A DNA stretch of 64,000 nt, taken from contig NZ_JACHGH010000001.1 of NCBI RefSeq assembly GCF_014207435.1, forward strand, positions 186,001 to 250,000. Direction: 5' to 3'. Positions 9,240 through 17,317 of the stretch are shown in pieces; position 1 is the stretch's first letter, and each line of letters starts with the position of its first letter. Origin of the DNA: Salirhabdus euzebyi (lineage in GTDB: Bacteria > Bacillota > Bacilli > Bacillales > Alkalibacillaceae). The notes beneath the pieces are model-generated. The model was not told where the DNA came from. It was given only the letters and a program-made list of their open reading frames with translations, and made no database searches. A program made the position numbers and the translations under genes.

Positions 9240-9257
9240 TATCTCGAATTGATAATA
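9240..9257. promoter_or_regulatory. MhqR-like operator upstream of the quinone reductase
   Basis: TATCTCGAATTGATAATA has a perfect left half (TATCTCGAATT, identical to the inverted half-site before marR) and a weak right half. It lies 72 bases before the start codon. Confidence 0.65.
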
Positions 9258-9328
9258 TATGAAACTGTACTATGTGATGAAGGTTTTCTTCACAACATAA
9301 AAATCTACAAAAAAGGAGACGAAAACTT

Positions 9329-9934
9329 ATGTCAAATGTAAATTTAGCAGTCGTTTATTACAGCTCAACAGGTACCAACTATGAACTAGCAAAATGGGCA
9401 GAAGCTGCCGGGAAAGAAGCAGGTGCCAATGTAAAAGTAGTAAAGGTTCCTGAGCTTGCACCTGAAGCAGCAATTGAATCAAATCCTGCATGGAAAGCGC
9501 ATCTAGAAGCAACAAAAGAAGTTCCAGAAGCAACTTCTGATGATATTGAATGGGCTGATGCAATTATTTTTAGTACGCCAACAAGATTTGGTAGTGCAGC
9601 AGCACAAATGAAACAATTCCTTGATACACAAGGTGGCCTATGGGCAAATGGTAAAACAATTAATAAAGTAGTCAGTGGAATGTCATCGGCATCTAACCTA
9701 CACGGTGGTCAAGAAGCTACTATTCTTTCTCTATACACAACGATGATGCACTGGGGTGCAATCATTGCGGCACCTGGTTACTCTGACCCTGTATTATTCG
9801 GTGCTGGCGGAAACCCTTACGGAACAAGTGTAACAGTAGGTCAAGACGGAAAAATGGTAGAAGATGTTGAAGGGGCAGTAAAACATCAAGCAAAACGTAC
9901 TATTGAAATAGCGGAAAAAGTTAAGAACGGATAA
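9329..9934 (+). CDS. wrbA: NAD(P)H:quinone oxidoreductase, WrbA type
   Basis: WrbA-type flavodoxin-like proteins use FMN to reduce quinones by two electrons, avoiding semiquinone radicals. The 201-residue protein has the FMN phosphate loop VVYYSSTGTNYELA (about 8-21). It also has the family segments FSTPTRFGSAAAQMKQFLDTQGGLW and PGYSDPVLFGAGGNPYGTS. AAAAGGAG precedes the ATG. The MhqR-like operators in front suggest induction by quinones or other electrophiles. Confidence 0.92.
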   Translation: MSNVNLAVVYYSSTGTNYELAKWAEAAGKEAGANVKVVKVPELAPEAAIESNPAWKAHLEATKEVPEATSDDIEWADAIIFSTPTRFGSAAAQMKQFLDTQGGLWANGKTINKVVSGMSSASNLHGGQEATILSLYTTMMHWGAIIAAPGYSDPVLFGAGGNPYGTSVTVGQDGKMVEDVEGAVKHQAKRTIEIAEKVKNG

Positions 9935-9944
9935 GCAAGTTAAG

Positions 9945-9980
9945 AAGAGTTAGCCTGTTAAAGGTTAACTCTTTTTTTCC
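9945..9980 (+). terminator. Terminator after wrbA
   Basis: An 11-bp stem (9945-9955 with 9963-9973, one G-T pair) is followed by a T run. Confidence 0.85.
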
Positions 9981-10281
9981 TTTAAAAGCTTATTATTCTA
10001 CTGTAAGTCTGCAAAAAAAGCTCTGAACCTAGCATAAGTCTCAGCCAAACCTTCAATAATAGTTCTTCACGTGCAATTAATTTGGTCTACTCTTTAAAAA
10101 AATAATTTTCACGTGCATAAACTACTAGACCGCCTCGAAAACATACTAACAAGTCAATTTTAATGAGCTTAAATAAAATGTATTTCTTCAATATAACTCA
10201 TCATTAGCTCGTCCTCGACATATATTGTACAAATCGTACAAATTATCGTGAATGAAACAACATATATGGGGAGGGCGATGA
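9981..10281. other. prkA upstream region
   Basis: No gene is seen. The region is AT-rich and ends with GGGGAGGG before prkA. A CATATATT at about 10219-10226 vaguely resembles a sigma-E -10 element, but I see no convincing -35 at proper spacing. Confidence 0.4.
10225..10241. promoter_or_regulatory. Perfect dyad TTGTAC-N5-GTACAA upstream of prkA
   Basis: Two perfect 6-base half-sites are separated by AAATC, about 40 bases before the prkA start. It has the shape of an operator for a dimeric regulator. No family is assigned. Confidence 0.4.
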
Positions 10282-11232
10282 ATGGATATTTTAGGTAAAA
10301 TTGAGAGCCATCGAAAAGAGGAGGAAGAACTCCGTTGGGAAGGCACCTTTAGGGAGTATTTAGAGCTACTTAAAGAAAAGCCTCATTTAGCACAATCCGC
10401 ACATTCACGAATTTATCAAATGATTAAAGAAGCTGGTGTCGAAGAAAAAGACGGCCACAAAGAATATACGTTTTTCAGTCACGAATTATACGGTTTAGAA
10501 GAAGCGTTAGAAAGATTAGTGGAAGAATACTTTCATCCAGCAGCCGAAAGATTAGACGTACGAAAACGTATCCTGTTGTTAATGGGACCTGTTAGTGGAG
10601 GGAAATCCACTATTGTATCTATGTTAAAACGAGGATTAGAGCAATTTTCTTATACAGACTTTGGTGCCGTTTATGCAATCAAAGGCTGTCCGATGCATGA
10701 AGATCCTCTCCACTTAATTCCACAACATTTACGAGATGATTTCTACCAAGAATATGGTATTCGTATTGAAGGGAATTTATCACCTTTAAACATGATGAGG
10801 CTTGAACAGGAGTACGATGGAAGAATTGAAGATGTTATAGTTGAACGTGTTTTCCTTTCAGAAAATAAACGGAAAGGTATTGGGACATTTAGTCCATCTG
10901 ATCCAAAGTCACAAGATATCGCCGACTTAACCGGTTCCATTGACTTTTCCACTATTGCAGAATACGGTTCAGAATCAGATCCAAGAGCTTACCGTTTTGA
11001 TGGGGAATTGAACGTTGCCAACCGGGGATTAATGGAATTCCAAGAAATTTTAAAATGTGATGAAAAGTTTTTATGGCATTTGCTCTCTTTAACGCAGGAA
11101 GGGAATTTTAAGGCTGGTCGCTTTGCGTTGATAAGTGCTGATGAGTTGATGGTGGAGGATAAGACTAAATACATAATAAGGAACCCTGTTTTTCCTTTTA
11201 AATTAGATTCGTCACTTACTAAGTATAAATAA
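10282..11232 (+). CDS. prkA: prkA 5' part, interrupted by the intervening element
   Basis: PrkA is an AAA+ serine protein kinase, also reported to have Lon-like protease activity, that acts in the mother cell during sporulation. Residues 1-289 here follow PrkA closely, with Walker A GPVSGGKST at 102-110. Similarity stops exactly at SADEL (285-289), where TGCTGATGAGTT (11136-11147) is repeated at the start of the 3' part. Beyond that, 27 unrelated residues are read from the element before a stop. As it stands the gene would make a 316-residue product without the C-terminal PrkA domain. GGGGAGGG precedes the ATG. Joined at the repeat, the frame is restored. Confidence 0.95.
   Translation: MDILGKIESHRKEEEELRWEGTFREYLELLKEKPHLAQSAHSRIYQMIKEAGVEEKDGHKEYTFFSHELYGLEEALERLVEEYFHPAAERLDVRKRILLLMGPVSGGKSTIVSMLKRGLEQFSYTDFGAVYAIKGCPMHEDPLHLIPQHLRDDFYQEYGIRIEGNLSPLNMMRLEQEYDGRIEDVIVERVFLSENKRKGIGTFSPSDPKSQDIADLTGSIDFSTIAEYGSESDPRAYRFDGELNVANRGLMEFQEILKCDEKFLWHLLSLTQEGNFKAGRFALISADELMVEDKTKYIIRNPVFPFKLDSSLTKYK
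11136..11169. repeat. attL: left junction of the prkA element
   Basis: The 12-bp direct repeat TGCTGATGAGTT (11136-11147) ends prkA homology. It is followed by GATG and the inward arm GTGGAGGATAAGACTAAA (11152-11169). That arm is the reverse complement, at 17 of 18 bases, of the arm at the right end. The inferred crossover dinucleotide is GA at 11143-11144. Confidence 0.88.
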
Positions 11233-11702
11233 TAATAGAAAGATCTCTTAGAAATTAAAAAAGAGCCTATATCATAAAGATTTAGGCTAAAATTTAAATT
11301 AATCTATAAAATTTCGACAAAACTATTGACAAAACGCAAAATACCCCTTACGCTAAATAAGATGGGGGTTTAGGCATGTATTCTATTAAATCTCTATTTC
11401 ATTAGGTCTGATGTGAGCGCATCAGATTTGGTATTTCATCTAAAAGTTACTAACTACTAACTACTAACTAATAACAAGTTACGGTTACCATCTTACATCA
11501 AAACGAATGTAGAAATCAAGTTATATTTTAAGGAAATAAAAATTTTCACATTTTGTTCTGTGTTTGTTCGGTTATCCTTTTTCTTGTCTTTAGATTGGAA
11601 TTACCCTCTAATGAACTAGTAACAAGGAGGGTTGGAAACAGCAAAACTTATAGAATACTACCTACTCCGTTCATTAATACACAGGAAAAAGGAGTATGGT
11701 TT
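11233..11702. other. Left end of the element, no gene seen
   Basis: It holds a 7-bp hairpin (11407-11413 with 11420-11426) and three perfect tandem copies of CTAACTA (11450-11470). An open frame reaches upstream of the next gene from 11553, but without a ribosome binding site or family-like sequence. Confidence 0.45.
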
Positions 11703-12638
11703 ATGTTAATTAACAAAAAACGAATCAGGAATTGCAAGAACTATTTGTCCCATATCGATGAAGGGGCAACAATTTATATTGGATTACCAATTACCGAAGA
11801 TGTATCTAATAAGCTGAAGTACATTGGATTCGAAAATTTAACAACTGGAGAATCTCTTGTACCTTCCCCAAAGTTAGGTCCAGTGTCAAAGTTTAATGCT
11901 AACGGAAAAGGTATACCACAAAAAGACCAACCTATGGAAACAGCCTATCGCCAACAATATCATGAATGGGAAGACTGGGGTGGCAATAGTCATTCTCGTA
12001 TTGTTGATATTCCGTATAAGCGTTATCCAAGAAAGTGGATTCCTTCTCCATGGGTGGAATTAGTGATTGTCTCAACTGAAGATCAACATTTTGTTGTGGC
12101 GGGATCACCTATTATTAAAGGTGAAACGGAAGAAGAAGTCATAGTCCACCAAATCAACCTTATGCTTGAGATTTTTAAGCGGGCAGAAATTCTGCATGAA
12201 AATTTGGAACGATATGAAGTTCCAGAGGTAAGAAGGCTTGGCTGGGATGTCCTTCCGACAGGAGACTTGCCTTGGAGTAAATTTCAAGAACATCTTACTC
12301 CCGTATTGGAGAAGAAATCTAGAAATAAAAAAGTCGTTATTTTTGACAGAATTGAAACCATATCTCAATATAAGCCAGACTTCCATGCCATCGGAACTCA
12401 TGGTTACCGAGGATATATTATTTTCGGTTTTACACAATTAAATCTCTACATCTTTGAAAGTGCAGAATATGGTAATGCTACCTATGTTTTTGAAGGTAAC
12501 TGGGTGGAGCTTTCAAAAATGTCCAAAGCTGAAATTATTAACGGTAATTTGCATAAGCACCGTTTTATACACTTAGACGGATGGAAAAGACAAATAGCAG
12601 AACTCTTCCCAAAATACAAAGGTAAAAAAATATCTTAA
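11703..12638 (+). CDS. Uncharacterised protein of the element, 311 residues
   Basis: I do not recognise this protein. The start chosen is the ATG at 11703, eight bases after AAAAAGGAG; the frame is open for 50 more codons upstream but reads like non-coding sequence. The product is soluble-looking, rich in aromatic residues, with an acidic/aromatic block YHEWEDWGG, a basic block PYKRYPRKWIPSPW, and beta-rich C-terminal segments. No signal peptide, membrane span or Cys cluster is present. It is the gene nearest attL, between the attachment site and the recombinase, and has its own terminator. A function in the element's maintenance or as cargo cannot be told. Confidence 0.7.
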   Translation: MLINKKRIRNCKNYLSHIDEGATIYIGLPITEDVSNKLKYIGFENLTTGESLVPSPKLGPVSKFNANGKGIPQKDQPMETAYRQQYHEWEDWGGNSHSRIVDIPYKRYPRKWIPSPWVELVIVSTEDQHFVVAGSPIIKGETEEEVIVHQINLMLEIFKRAEILHENLERYEVPEVRRLGWDVLPTGDLPWSKFQEHLTPVLEKKSRNKKVVIFDRIETISQYKPDFHAIGTHGYRGYIIFGFTQLNLYIFESAEYGNATYVFEGNWVELSKMSKAEIINGNLHKHRFIHLDGWKRQIAELFPKYKGKKIS

Positions 12639-12647
12639 ACTATCAAC

Positions 12648-12676
12648 ACATGGTTGCTTAGGCAGCCATGTTTTTA
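12648..12676 (+). terminator. Terminator after the 311-residue gene
   Basis: ACATGGTTGC (12648-12657) pairs with GCAGCCATGT (12662-12671, one T-G pair), followed by Ts. Confidence 0.85.
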
Positions 12677-12856
12677 CTTAACTTAAATATGGGTTTCATT
12701 AACTATTATACCTTTTAAGCATATAAATGGGGATGTGGCAGTCTTTTAATCATACTGTTATTTTAATCAAGTGGGTAGGAGTAAAAGGTATAAGTTGAAA
12801 ATGTTCATTCTTATAACTATCTAATCATGACTAGACATATCAACAAAAGCAAAGAA

Positions 12857-14440
12857 TCAAAAGGAAAGTAATGGTTTTACAGTTAATTTAAATTTTGCTG
12901 GTCTTCTCCCTCGTCCTTTTTCTATTATCTCAATCTCAGCATACTCAATAACCTCCCTCAGGAGGTTATTTTTTTCTTCATTCGATCGAAGCAGTTGAAA
13001 CACATCCAACACATTTTGGATCCGTTCCTTTATTACAGTTCCAATGGTGACATCTTCTTCTGCTCTATTTTCCTGTTTGCATTTTACAATTTCCTGCTCC
13101 ACCTTCTTAAGTTCCTCATTTAACTCTGCCTCTTTCTCCTCATATAAATCAGGGATATGACCCTTCATCGCTACTTTTAGCTTCATATCTATAATCAACT
13201 TCAAGCTATCTTCTATATCCTTCTTCCTTGAAAGGAGATGGCTATCTTCCTCTTCATTCGATTCCTCTCTCTTCATCTTTTGTTCAATTAATTTAGCATA
13301 CTGTTTTTTTATACTGTCCTCATCTAAGTTGACAAGTGTTTTTAAAAATTCTAATATAGCTTCCACCACATGATCATATTTGGCATACACACCACAAGGA
13401 ATACAAGCAATAAATTCTTTTCTAAAATGGCTTATCGTGCCGTCCTTTTTCTTATATTTCTGGCTGGATGTATTCTTAAGCATCTTCCGCCCACAATGCG
13501 GACAAGTAATCAGTCCTGCCAAAATACCAGGAGCGAAATCTGTTCGAACTGGGTGGGTATTTTTCATGTGTGCTAATTTCACTTGTGCTTTCTGAAACAG
13601 TTCTTTATCAATAATGGCTGCATGAGCATCTTCCACCACAATATGTTGGTCCTCTGGCTTTTTTACTGCCTTATTATCCACTCTTTTTGTCTTTCCGAAC
13701 TCAACAGTACCGATATAAACTTTATTACTTAGAATCCGTTTCACTACGACTTGATGCCAATCTTTCTTACCACTTGGACTTGGAATGTTCTTTCTCTTTA
13801 ACCTAGTACAAATGGTTTGAAGTCCAATTTCCTCTTCACTGACGTACCAATCATAAATCCTTTGCACGACTTTCGATTCTTCAGGGTTAGGAGTTAGCTT
13901 CTGGGAAACTTCATCGTATTCATACCCAAATGGTATCCCACCACCACCAGTCATCCATTTACCTTCACGGGCATAATTCTTCCTAGCATTATTTAAACGT
14001 TTCTTGATCATTTCAAATTCTTCTCGGTACAGAAACATTTCAAAACGCATTTGTTGAAGGTCGCTATCATTGTGAGGATTGTAGATTTTATTTGGGGTGA
14101 TAATCAGAATACTGTGTTTCATGATAAGCTCATACAACTCACCTGAATCTTTCATATTCCCACGTCCTAAACGAGAGAAGTCTTTCACAATTAAGGCATC
14201 GATCTTTCCTTGACGTATTTCACTTACTATTTTAGAGAAAACAGGACGATTAGCAATGGTGTCCCCTGAGCCAATCTCTTGTCTGATTTCATAATGGAAA
14301 TCATATTTCTTCAATTCGTTGGTCATGAGTAATCTTTGTTCGTGAAGGGTATCCACACCATGCTTTTTTTCACGCGATTCATCTTGCCTAGAACGCCTTA
14401 GATAGCATAGCCCATATTTCACTTTTCTTGGTAGTTCCAT
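12857..14440 (-). CDS. Large serine recombinase of the prkA element
   Basis: This 527-residue enzyme would cut and rejoin att sites through a 5'-phosphoserine link. The resolvase domain comes first, with nucleophile Ser17 in YLRRSRQDES and conserved arginines in KDFSRLGRG (about 87-95). The Recombinase domain (about 165-270, GGIPFGYEYDE onwards) follows, then a zinc ribbon (CPHCGRKML ... CIPC, about 315-350), then a long charged coiled coil (about 395-470) that typically controls synapsis. I chose the ATG at 14440 because AAGGTGA precedes it; the frame extends 22 codons upstream. Length and layout resemble SpoIVCA (500 residues) of the skin element. A CATATATT lies upstream but is not enough to call a sigma-E promoter. 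Confidence 0.93.
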   Translation of the reverse strand: MELPRKVKYGLCYLRRSRQDESREKKHGVDTLHEQRLLMTNELKKYDFHYEIRQEIGSGDTIANRPVFSKIVSEIRQGKIDALIVKDFSRLGRGNMKDSGELYELIMKHSILIITPNKIYNPHNDSDLQQMRFEMFLYREEFEMIKKRLNNARKNYAREGKWMTGGGGIPFGYEYDEVSQKLTPNPEESKVVQRIYDWYVSEEEIGLQTICTRLKRKNIPSPSGKKDWHQVVVKRILSNKVYIGTVEFGKTKRVDNKAVKKPEDQHIVVEDAHAAIIDKELFQKAQVKLAHMKNTHPVRTDFAPGILAGLITCPHCGRKMLKNTSSQKYKKKDGTISHFRKEFIACIPCGVYAKYDHVVEAILEFLKTLVNLDEDSIKKQYAKLIEQKMKREESNEEEDSHLLSRKKDIEDSLKLIIDMKLKVAMKGHIPDLYEEKEAELNEELKKVEQEIVKCKQENRAEEDVTIGTVIKERIQNVLDVFQLLRSNEEKNNLLREVIEYAEIEIIEKGRGRRPAKFKLTVKPLLSF

Positions 14441-14807
14441 CTCATCACCTTCTCCAGTCAACAAGCATCTGCTTACTTCAATATATGGACAAACAATCGA
14501 TTTCATGAGGAAACAAATTATTGAATTGTCCCATAAAAAAGAAGCCTAACTTTTATAAGTTAGACTTTTGATGTTCATAATTATAAATAAAAATTTCATT
14601 ATCCCAGCACTACCCCCTTGCCGTACAGAAAATAAATTTTAGGGGCTTGTCCTAGTGGCATCATAGGGTTTGTGAGAATTGGTATGGCGTATTCTTTATT
14701 TTGGACAACTTTAGTTCGGTAAAGAGGTAGTACCTTCTTAAAAATTTTCGGTAAATAGGTGATACTCCTGTAACTTTACTTATGTAAAGTTTAATAGAAT
14801 TAGAGTT
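14441..14807. other. Recombinase upstream region
   Basis: It probably holds the recombinase promoter. CTAACTT (TTAT) AAGTTAG forms a short hairpin near 14547-14565. No gene is seen. Confidence 0.4.
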
Positions 14808-15212
14808 TTGTATGATAAAAACTTAAAAAGGTTTGTCCATTTTATTCTTAAATCAGTCACACCTCATATAAATGATATTAAAAAGGTCTTGTATTGGAAG
14901 GGAAGTGAAAATGAGAGAATACAATGTTCACCAGGCATTAAAATATTAGGAGAATATTACATTACAGATTCTATTCAAATGGTTACGCGTTGGATAAGAC
15001 AAGGTAGAATTAAAGCGATTAGATCTGAGAACAGGAAAGAAGGATATTTAATAAATCATGAGGATTTGTTTGACTACATAGATGAAATAAGACCAGGTCT
15101 ACCAATTATGAAAGCTGTTTATGATTCATACATTGAAAATCTACCTTTAGATGAAGAGATTAATGAATATATGTCAACTAATAATGTTTATAAAATTTCC
15201 AAGACACAATAA
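14808..15212 (+). CDS. Helix-turn-helix (excisionase-like) protein, possibly broken
   Basis: The 134-residue frame contains a MerR/excisionase-like DNA-binding segment, YYITDSIQMVTRWIRQG followed by RIKAIRSENRKEGYLINHEDLF, near residues 49-88. Such domains occur in recombination directionality factors and phage regulators. The start is uncertain: the only early candidate is TTG at 14808, without a good ribosome binding site. The stop at 15210-15212 may come from a frameshift, because the next frame continues as a coherent helical sequence (QDTINVIDAKVIELNKLFEQL) into the following entry. It may be one damaged gene of about 270 codons. Confidence 0.5.
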   Translation: MYDKNLKRFVHFILKSVTPHINDIKKVLYWKGSENERIQCSPGIKILGEYYITDSIQMVTRWIRQGRIKAIRSENRKEGYLINHEDLFDYIDEIRPGLPIMKAVYDSYIENLPLDEEINEYMSTNNVYKISKTQ

Positions 15213-15628
15213 ATGTAATCGATGCAAAGGTAATAGAGCTAAATAAATTATTTGAACAATTGACGGAAGATGTTGATGAGATTAGGAAAAGTGCCAAGAC
15301 AGAAAAAGATATACAGAAAGAAAAAAGGAACAAAAAGAATCGGAATTTTACTTCGGTTTATAGTTTTACAGCTTTTAAAAAGTTGTCAGAAAGTATTGGG
15401 GAAAAATTAAAAATTCCTGAATACCTTGATTTTGATGAAATTGTAAAAGAAGTTTATAACAAATTTTTTGATGAAAATCAGGACTTAAGGGAAATTGTCT
15501 ACCATGGAAATGGATACATATGCCCAATTACAGAAAAAACCTATACTAGTTTTAGACCCATGATTAAAAAACGCTTACCGAAAGAAAATAGGCGAAATAA
15601 AATAATACATCCCCTTTTTAACATGTGA
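15213..15628 (+). pseudogene. Probable frameshifted continuation of the helix-turn-helix gene
   Basis: This frame opens only a few codons before the previous stop and reads into a Lys/Glu-rich helix, EIRKSAKTEKDIQKEKRNKK, then a tail with ICPITEKTYTSF. There is no ribosome binding site before the first usable start (TTG at 15260). The simplest reading is that one base was lost or gained near 15195-15210 in a single ancestral gene. An independent 122-residue protein from TTG 15260 is possible but less likely. I do not recognise the family. Confidence 0.4.
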
Positions 15629-15696
15629 GTAGATTATTTCCAATGTATGTATTTCCATAAACTGGGTATATTCAAAATATACAAGGAGTGATCTAC

Positions 15697-16067
15697 TTGA
15701 AAGTTACCTTAAATAAAATCTTTCAAACAGATATAGGTAAAGGAAAAAGCCTATTAAGATTAAAGCGTGATCTTATCAAATTCAAAAATAAAGGTGAAAT
15801 TTTCATTAGAGAACCTATTGCTGAACTGCAACAAAATCAAACTTTTAAATTGTATTATTTTGCAACACCTAATCCTAAAAGTATGAAAGAGATCCATTTC
15901 CTATTCCACCAGATATTTATAGAGAAAATATTGAACAGAAGAAACTGATTTTTCAACAGCAGTATGAAAGATATTATGGAGAAAAAATGCCAATGGATTA
16001 CTTCTTAAATAATTCATTTAAGTTATTCTTTGCTGATGAGTATATTTGGGTGTATAGATGTTTGTAG
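15697..16067 (+). pseudogene. Small element gene broken by a one-base loss
   Basis: From the TTG at 15697 (behind AAGGAG) the frame reads MKVTLNKIFQTDIGKGKSLL onwards and stops at 15948. The -1 frame carries on from the run of As near codon MK (about 15886) as RDPFPIPPDIYRENIEQKK and ends FADEYIWVYRCL at 16067. Restoring a single A gives one open frame of about 123 residues. It is either a pseudogene or a sequencing error. No family is recognised. Confidence 0.5.
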
Positions 16068-16334
16068 TTTCAATTATGGTGACGTAGGATGTTTAAAGGT
16101 ATCTGACGTAGGGCAGATGCTTTTTTTGTGCTAATAAATGGAAATGTTATGAAAAAATAAAATAAGGAGTAAAACTTTGTGAAGAATTACACTTAAAGTA
16201 ACACGTGCGTATATACAACAAGAATTACGATTAGTAACAGAGCTGATCTTTTTGTTTTTTTAAAAGAACGAGCAGGGTGATGCAATATGAAAAGACACAT
16301 CATTAAATAAAATTGATGTGTGCTTTTGAGTTGT
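16068..16334. other. Intergenic remnant region in the element
   Basis: The sequence includes a short uninterrupted frame reading TRAYIQQELRLVTELIFLFF that looks like a gene remnant, and a weak hairpin with T run near 16099-16130. No intact gene is seen. Confidence 0.35.
16291..16327 (-). terminator. Terminator after the ACR3-like gene
   Basis: ACACATCA (16295-16302) pairs with TGATGTGT (16314-16321); on the minus strand it is followed by CTTTT. Confidence 0.55.
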
Positions 16335-17297
16335 TTATGTACTTTTATTTTTTGAAATAAATAATAAAAGTTGTGTAATGATAGCTAGAATAGGTAATTC
16401 CAATAATGGTCCAATAACTAATGTTAAAGCTATTAAAGGTTGGTCTGGAAATGCAGTCATAGCAATTGCTAAAGCGATTGGCGAATTTCTTGCTAAAGTC
16501 GTTAAGCTTAAACTTGTTCTGTCGGAGTTCGGAAACTTCATAAGCTGTCCAATTTTCTGACCAACGAAGAAATTTACAATAAAGTATAAAAGAATAGGGA
16601 TAGTAATCTGCCACATTAAATCTAAATTATCTAGTAGTAATTGACCTTGTGAAGCAAACATAGCAACAATTGCAAGACTGAGAAAAATTATCGGCATCAC
16701 GCTAAGATTAGATATAAGGTTTTCTTTTAACTGCTGCCTGCTTCTTAAGAACACTTTTGTTAGAAGAGCTAAAACCAATGGTATGAATAGTACAATTAAG
16801 ATACTTTCCACTAGAAAAGAAAGCTCTATAACCCCTGTTGTTCCGCCAAATACAAGAAGATAAATAGGTAGCAAAATGACTTGTAAGATTAAGTTTAAAG
16901 GTAAGATTGCCGTTGACAACGCAACATTTCCTTTTGCGATTCCTGTAAAAATTAAGTACCAGTCCGTACATGGTGTAACCATAAGCATGATAAAACCAAT
17001 ATACAACGCTGGAGTATCAACTAAAAACACTATTGCTAGCAGCCATGCTAGGAGAGGTGTCCAGACAAAATTTATCGTGACTGAAGTGTATGTAAACTTG
17101 ATATTTTTAAACGCTTTTTTTATTTCTTCCATAGGAATTTGTATAAAAGTAATATATAGCATGGCTACTAATAAAGGGATAATAAAGCTTTCTGCGTTTG
17201 ATCTTATTACTTCTATTTGTCCTATACTTAAGCCAATAATGACTGCTAATAAAATAATAAAAGTATATAACTTTTCGAATAGGGACATTGGTTTCAC
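16335..17297 (-). CDS. ACR3/BASS-family transporter (annotated class: arsenic resistance protein)
   Basis: The 320-residue protein has about ten hydrophobic segments. It carries the motif TPCTDW in the fourth, with the Cys that ACR3 arsenite exporters need, and LSLTTLARNSPIALAIA near the ninth. ACR3 proteins export arsenite by proton exchange; relatives carry bile acids and other anions. It lies 20 bases after a LysR gene on the same strand, unlike chromosomal ACR3 genes that usually follow arsR. It is next to a divergent selD, so a selenium oxyanion or another substrate is possible. The substrate cannot be settled from sequence. Confidence 0.8.
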   Translation of the reverse strand: MKPMSLFEKLYTFIILLAVIIGLSIGQIEVIRSNAESFIIPLLVAMLYITFIQIPMEEIKKAFKNIKFTYTSVTINFVWTPLLAWLLAIVFLVDTPALYIGFIMLMVTPCTDWYLIFTGIAKGNVALSTAILPLNLILQVILLPIYLLVFGGTTGVIELSFLVESILIVLFIPLVLALLTKVFLRSRQQLKENLISNLSVMPIIFLSLAIVAMFASQGQLLLDNLDLMWQITIPILLYFIVNFFVGQKIGQLMKFPNSDRTSLSLTTLARNSPIALAIAMTAFPDQPLIALTLVIGPLLELPILAIITQLLLFISKNKST

Positions 17298-17317
17298 AAC
17301 CTTTATGTAATTATCTT

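Noticed and set aside
11450-11470. Three tandem CTAACTA copies as a possible CRISPR or replication iteron.
   Set aside because: Units are 7 bp without spacers, and there is no replication gene beside them.
16031-16042. TGCTGATGAGTA inside the element, 11 of 12 bases like the att core.
   Set aside because: It lies in a broken coding frame (ADE codons), lacks the 18-base arms, and recombination there would not restore prkA.
16335-17297. Assigning the ACR3-like gene to the arsRBC set.
   Set aside because: It is 25 kb away, in a mobile element, and under a LysR gene; its substrate is left open.
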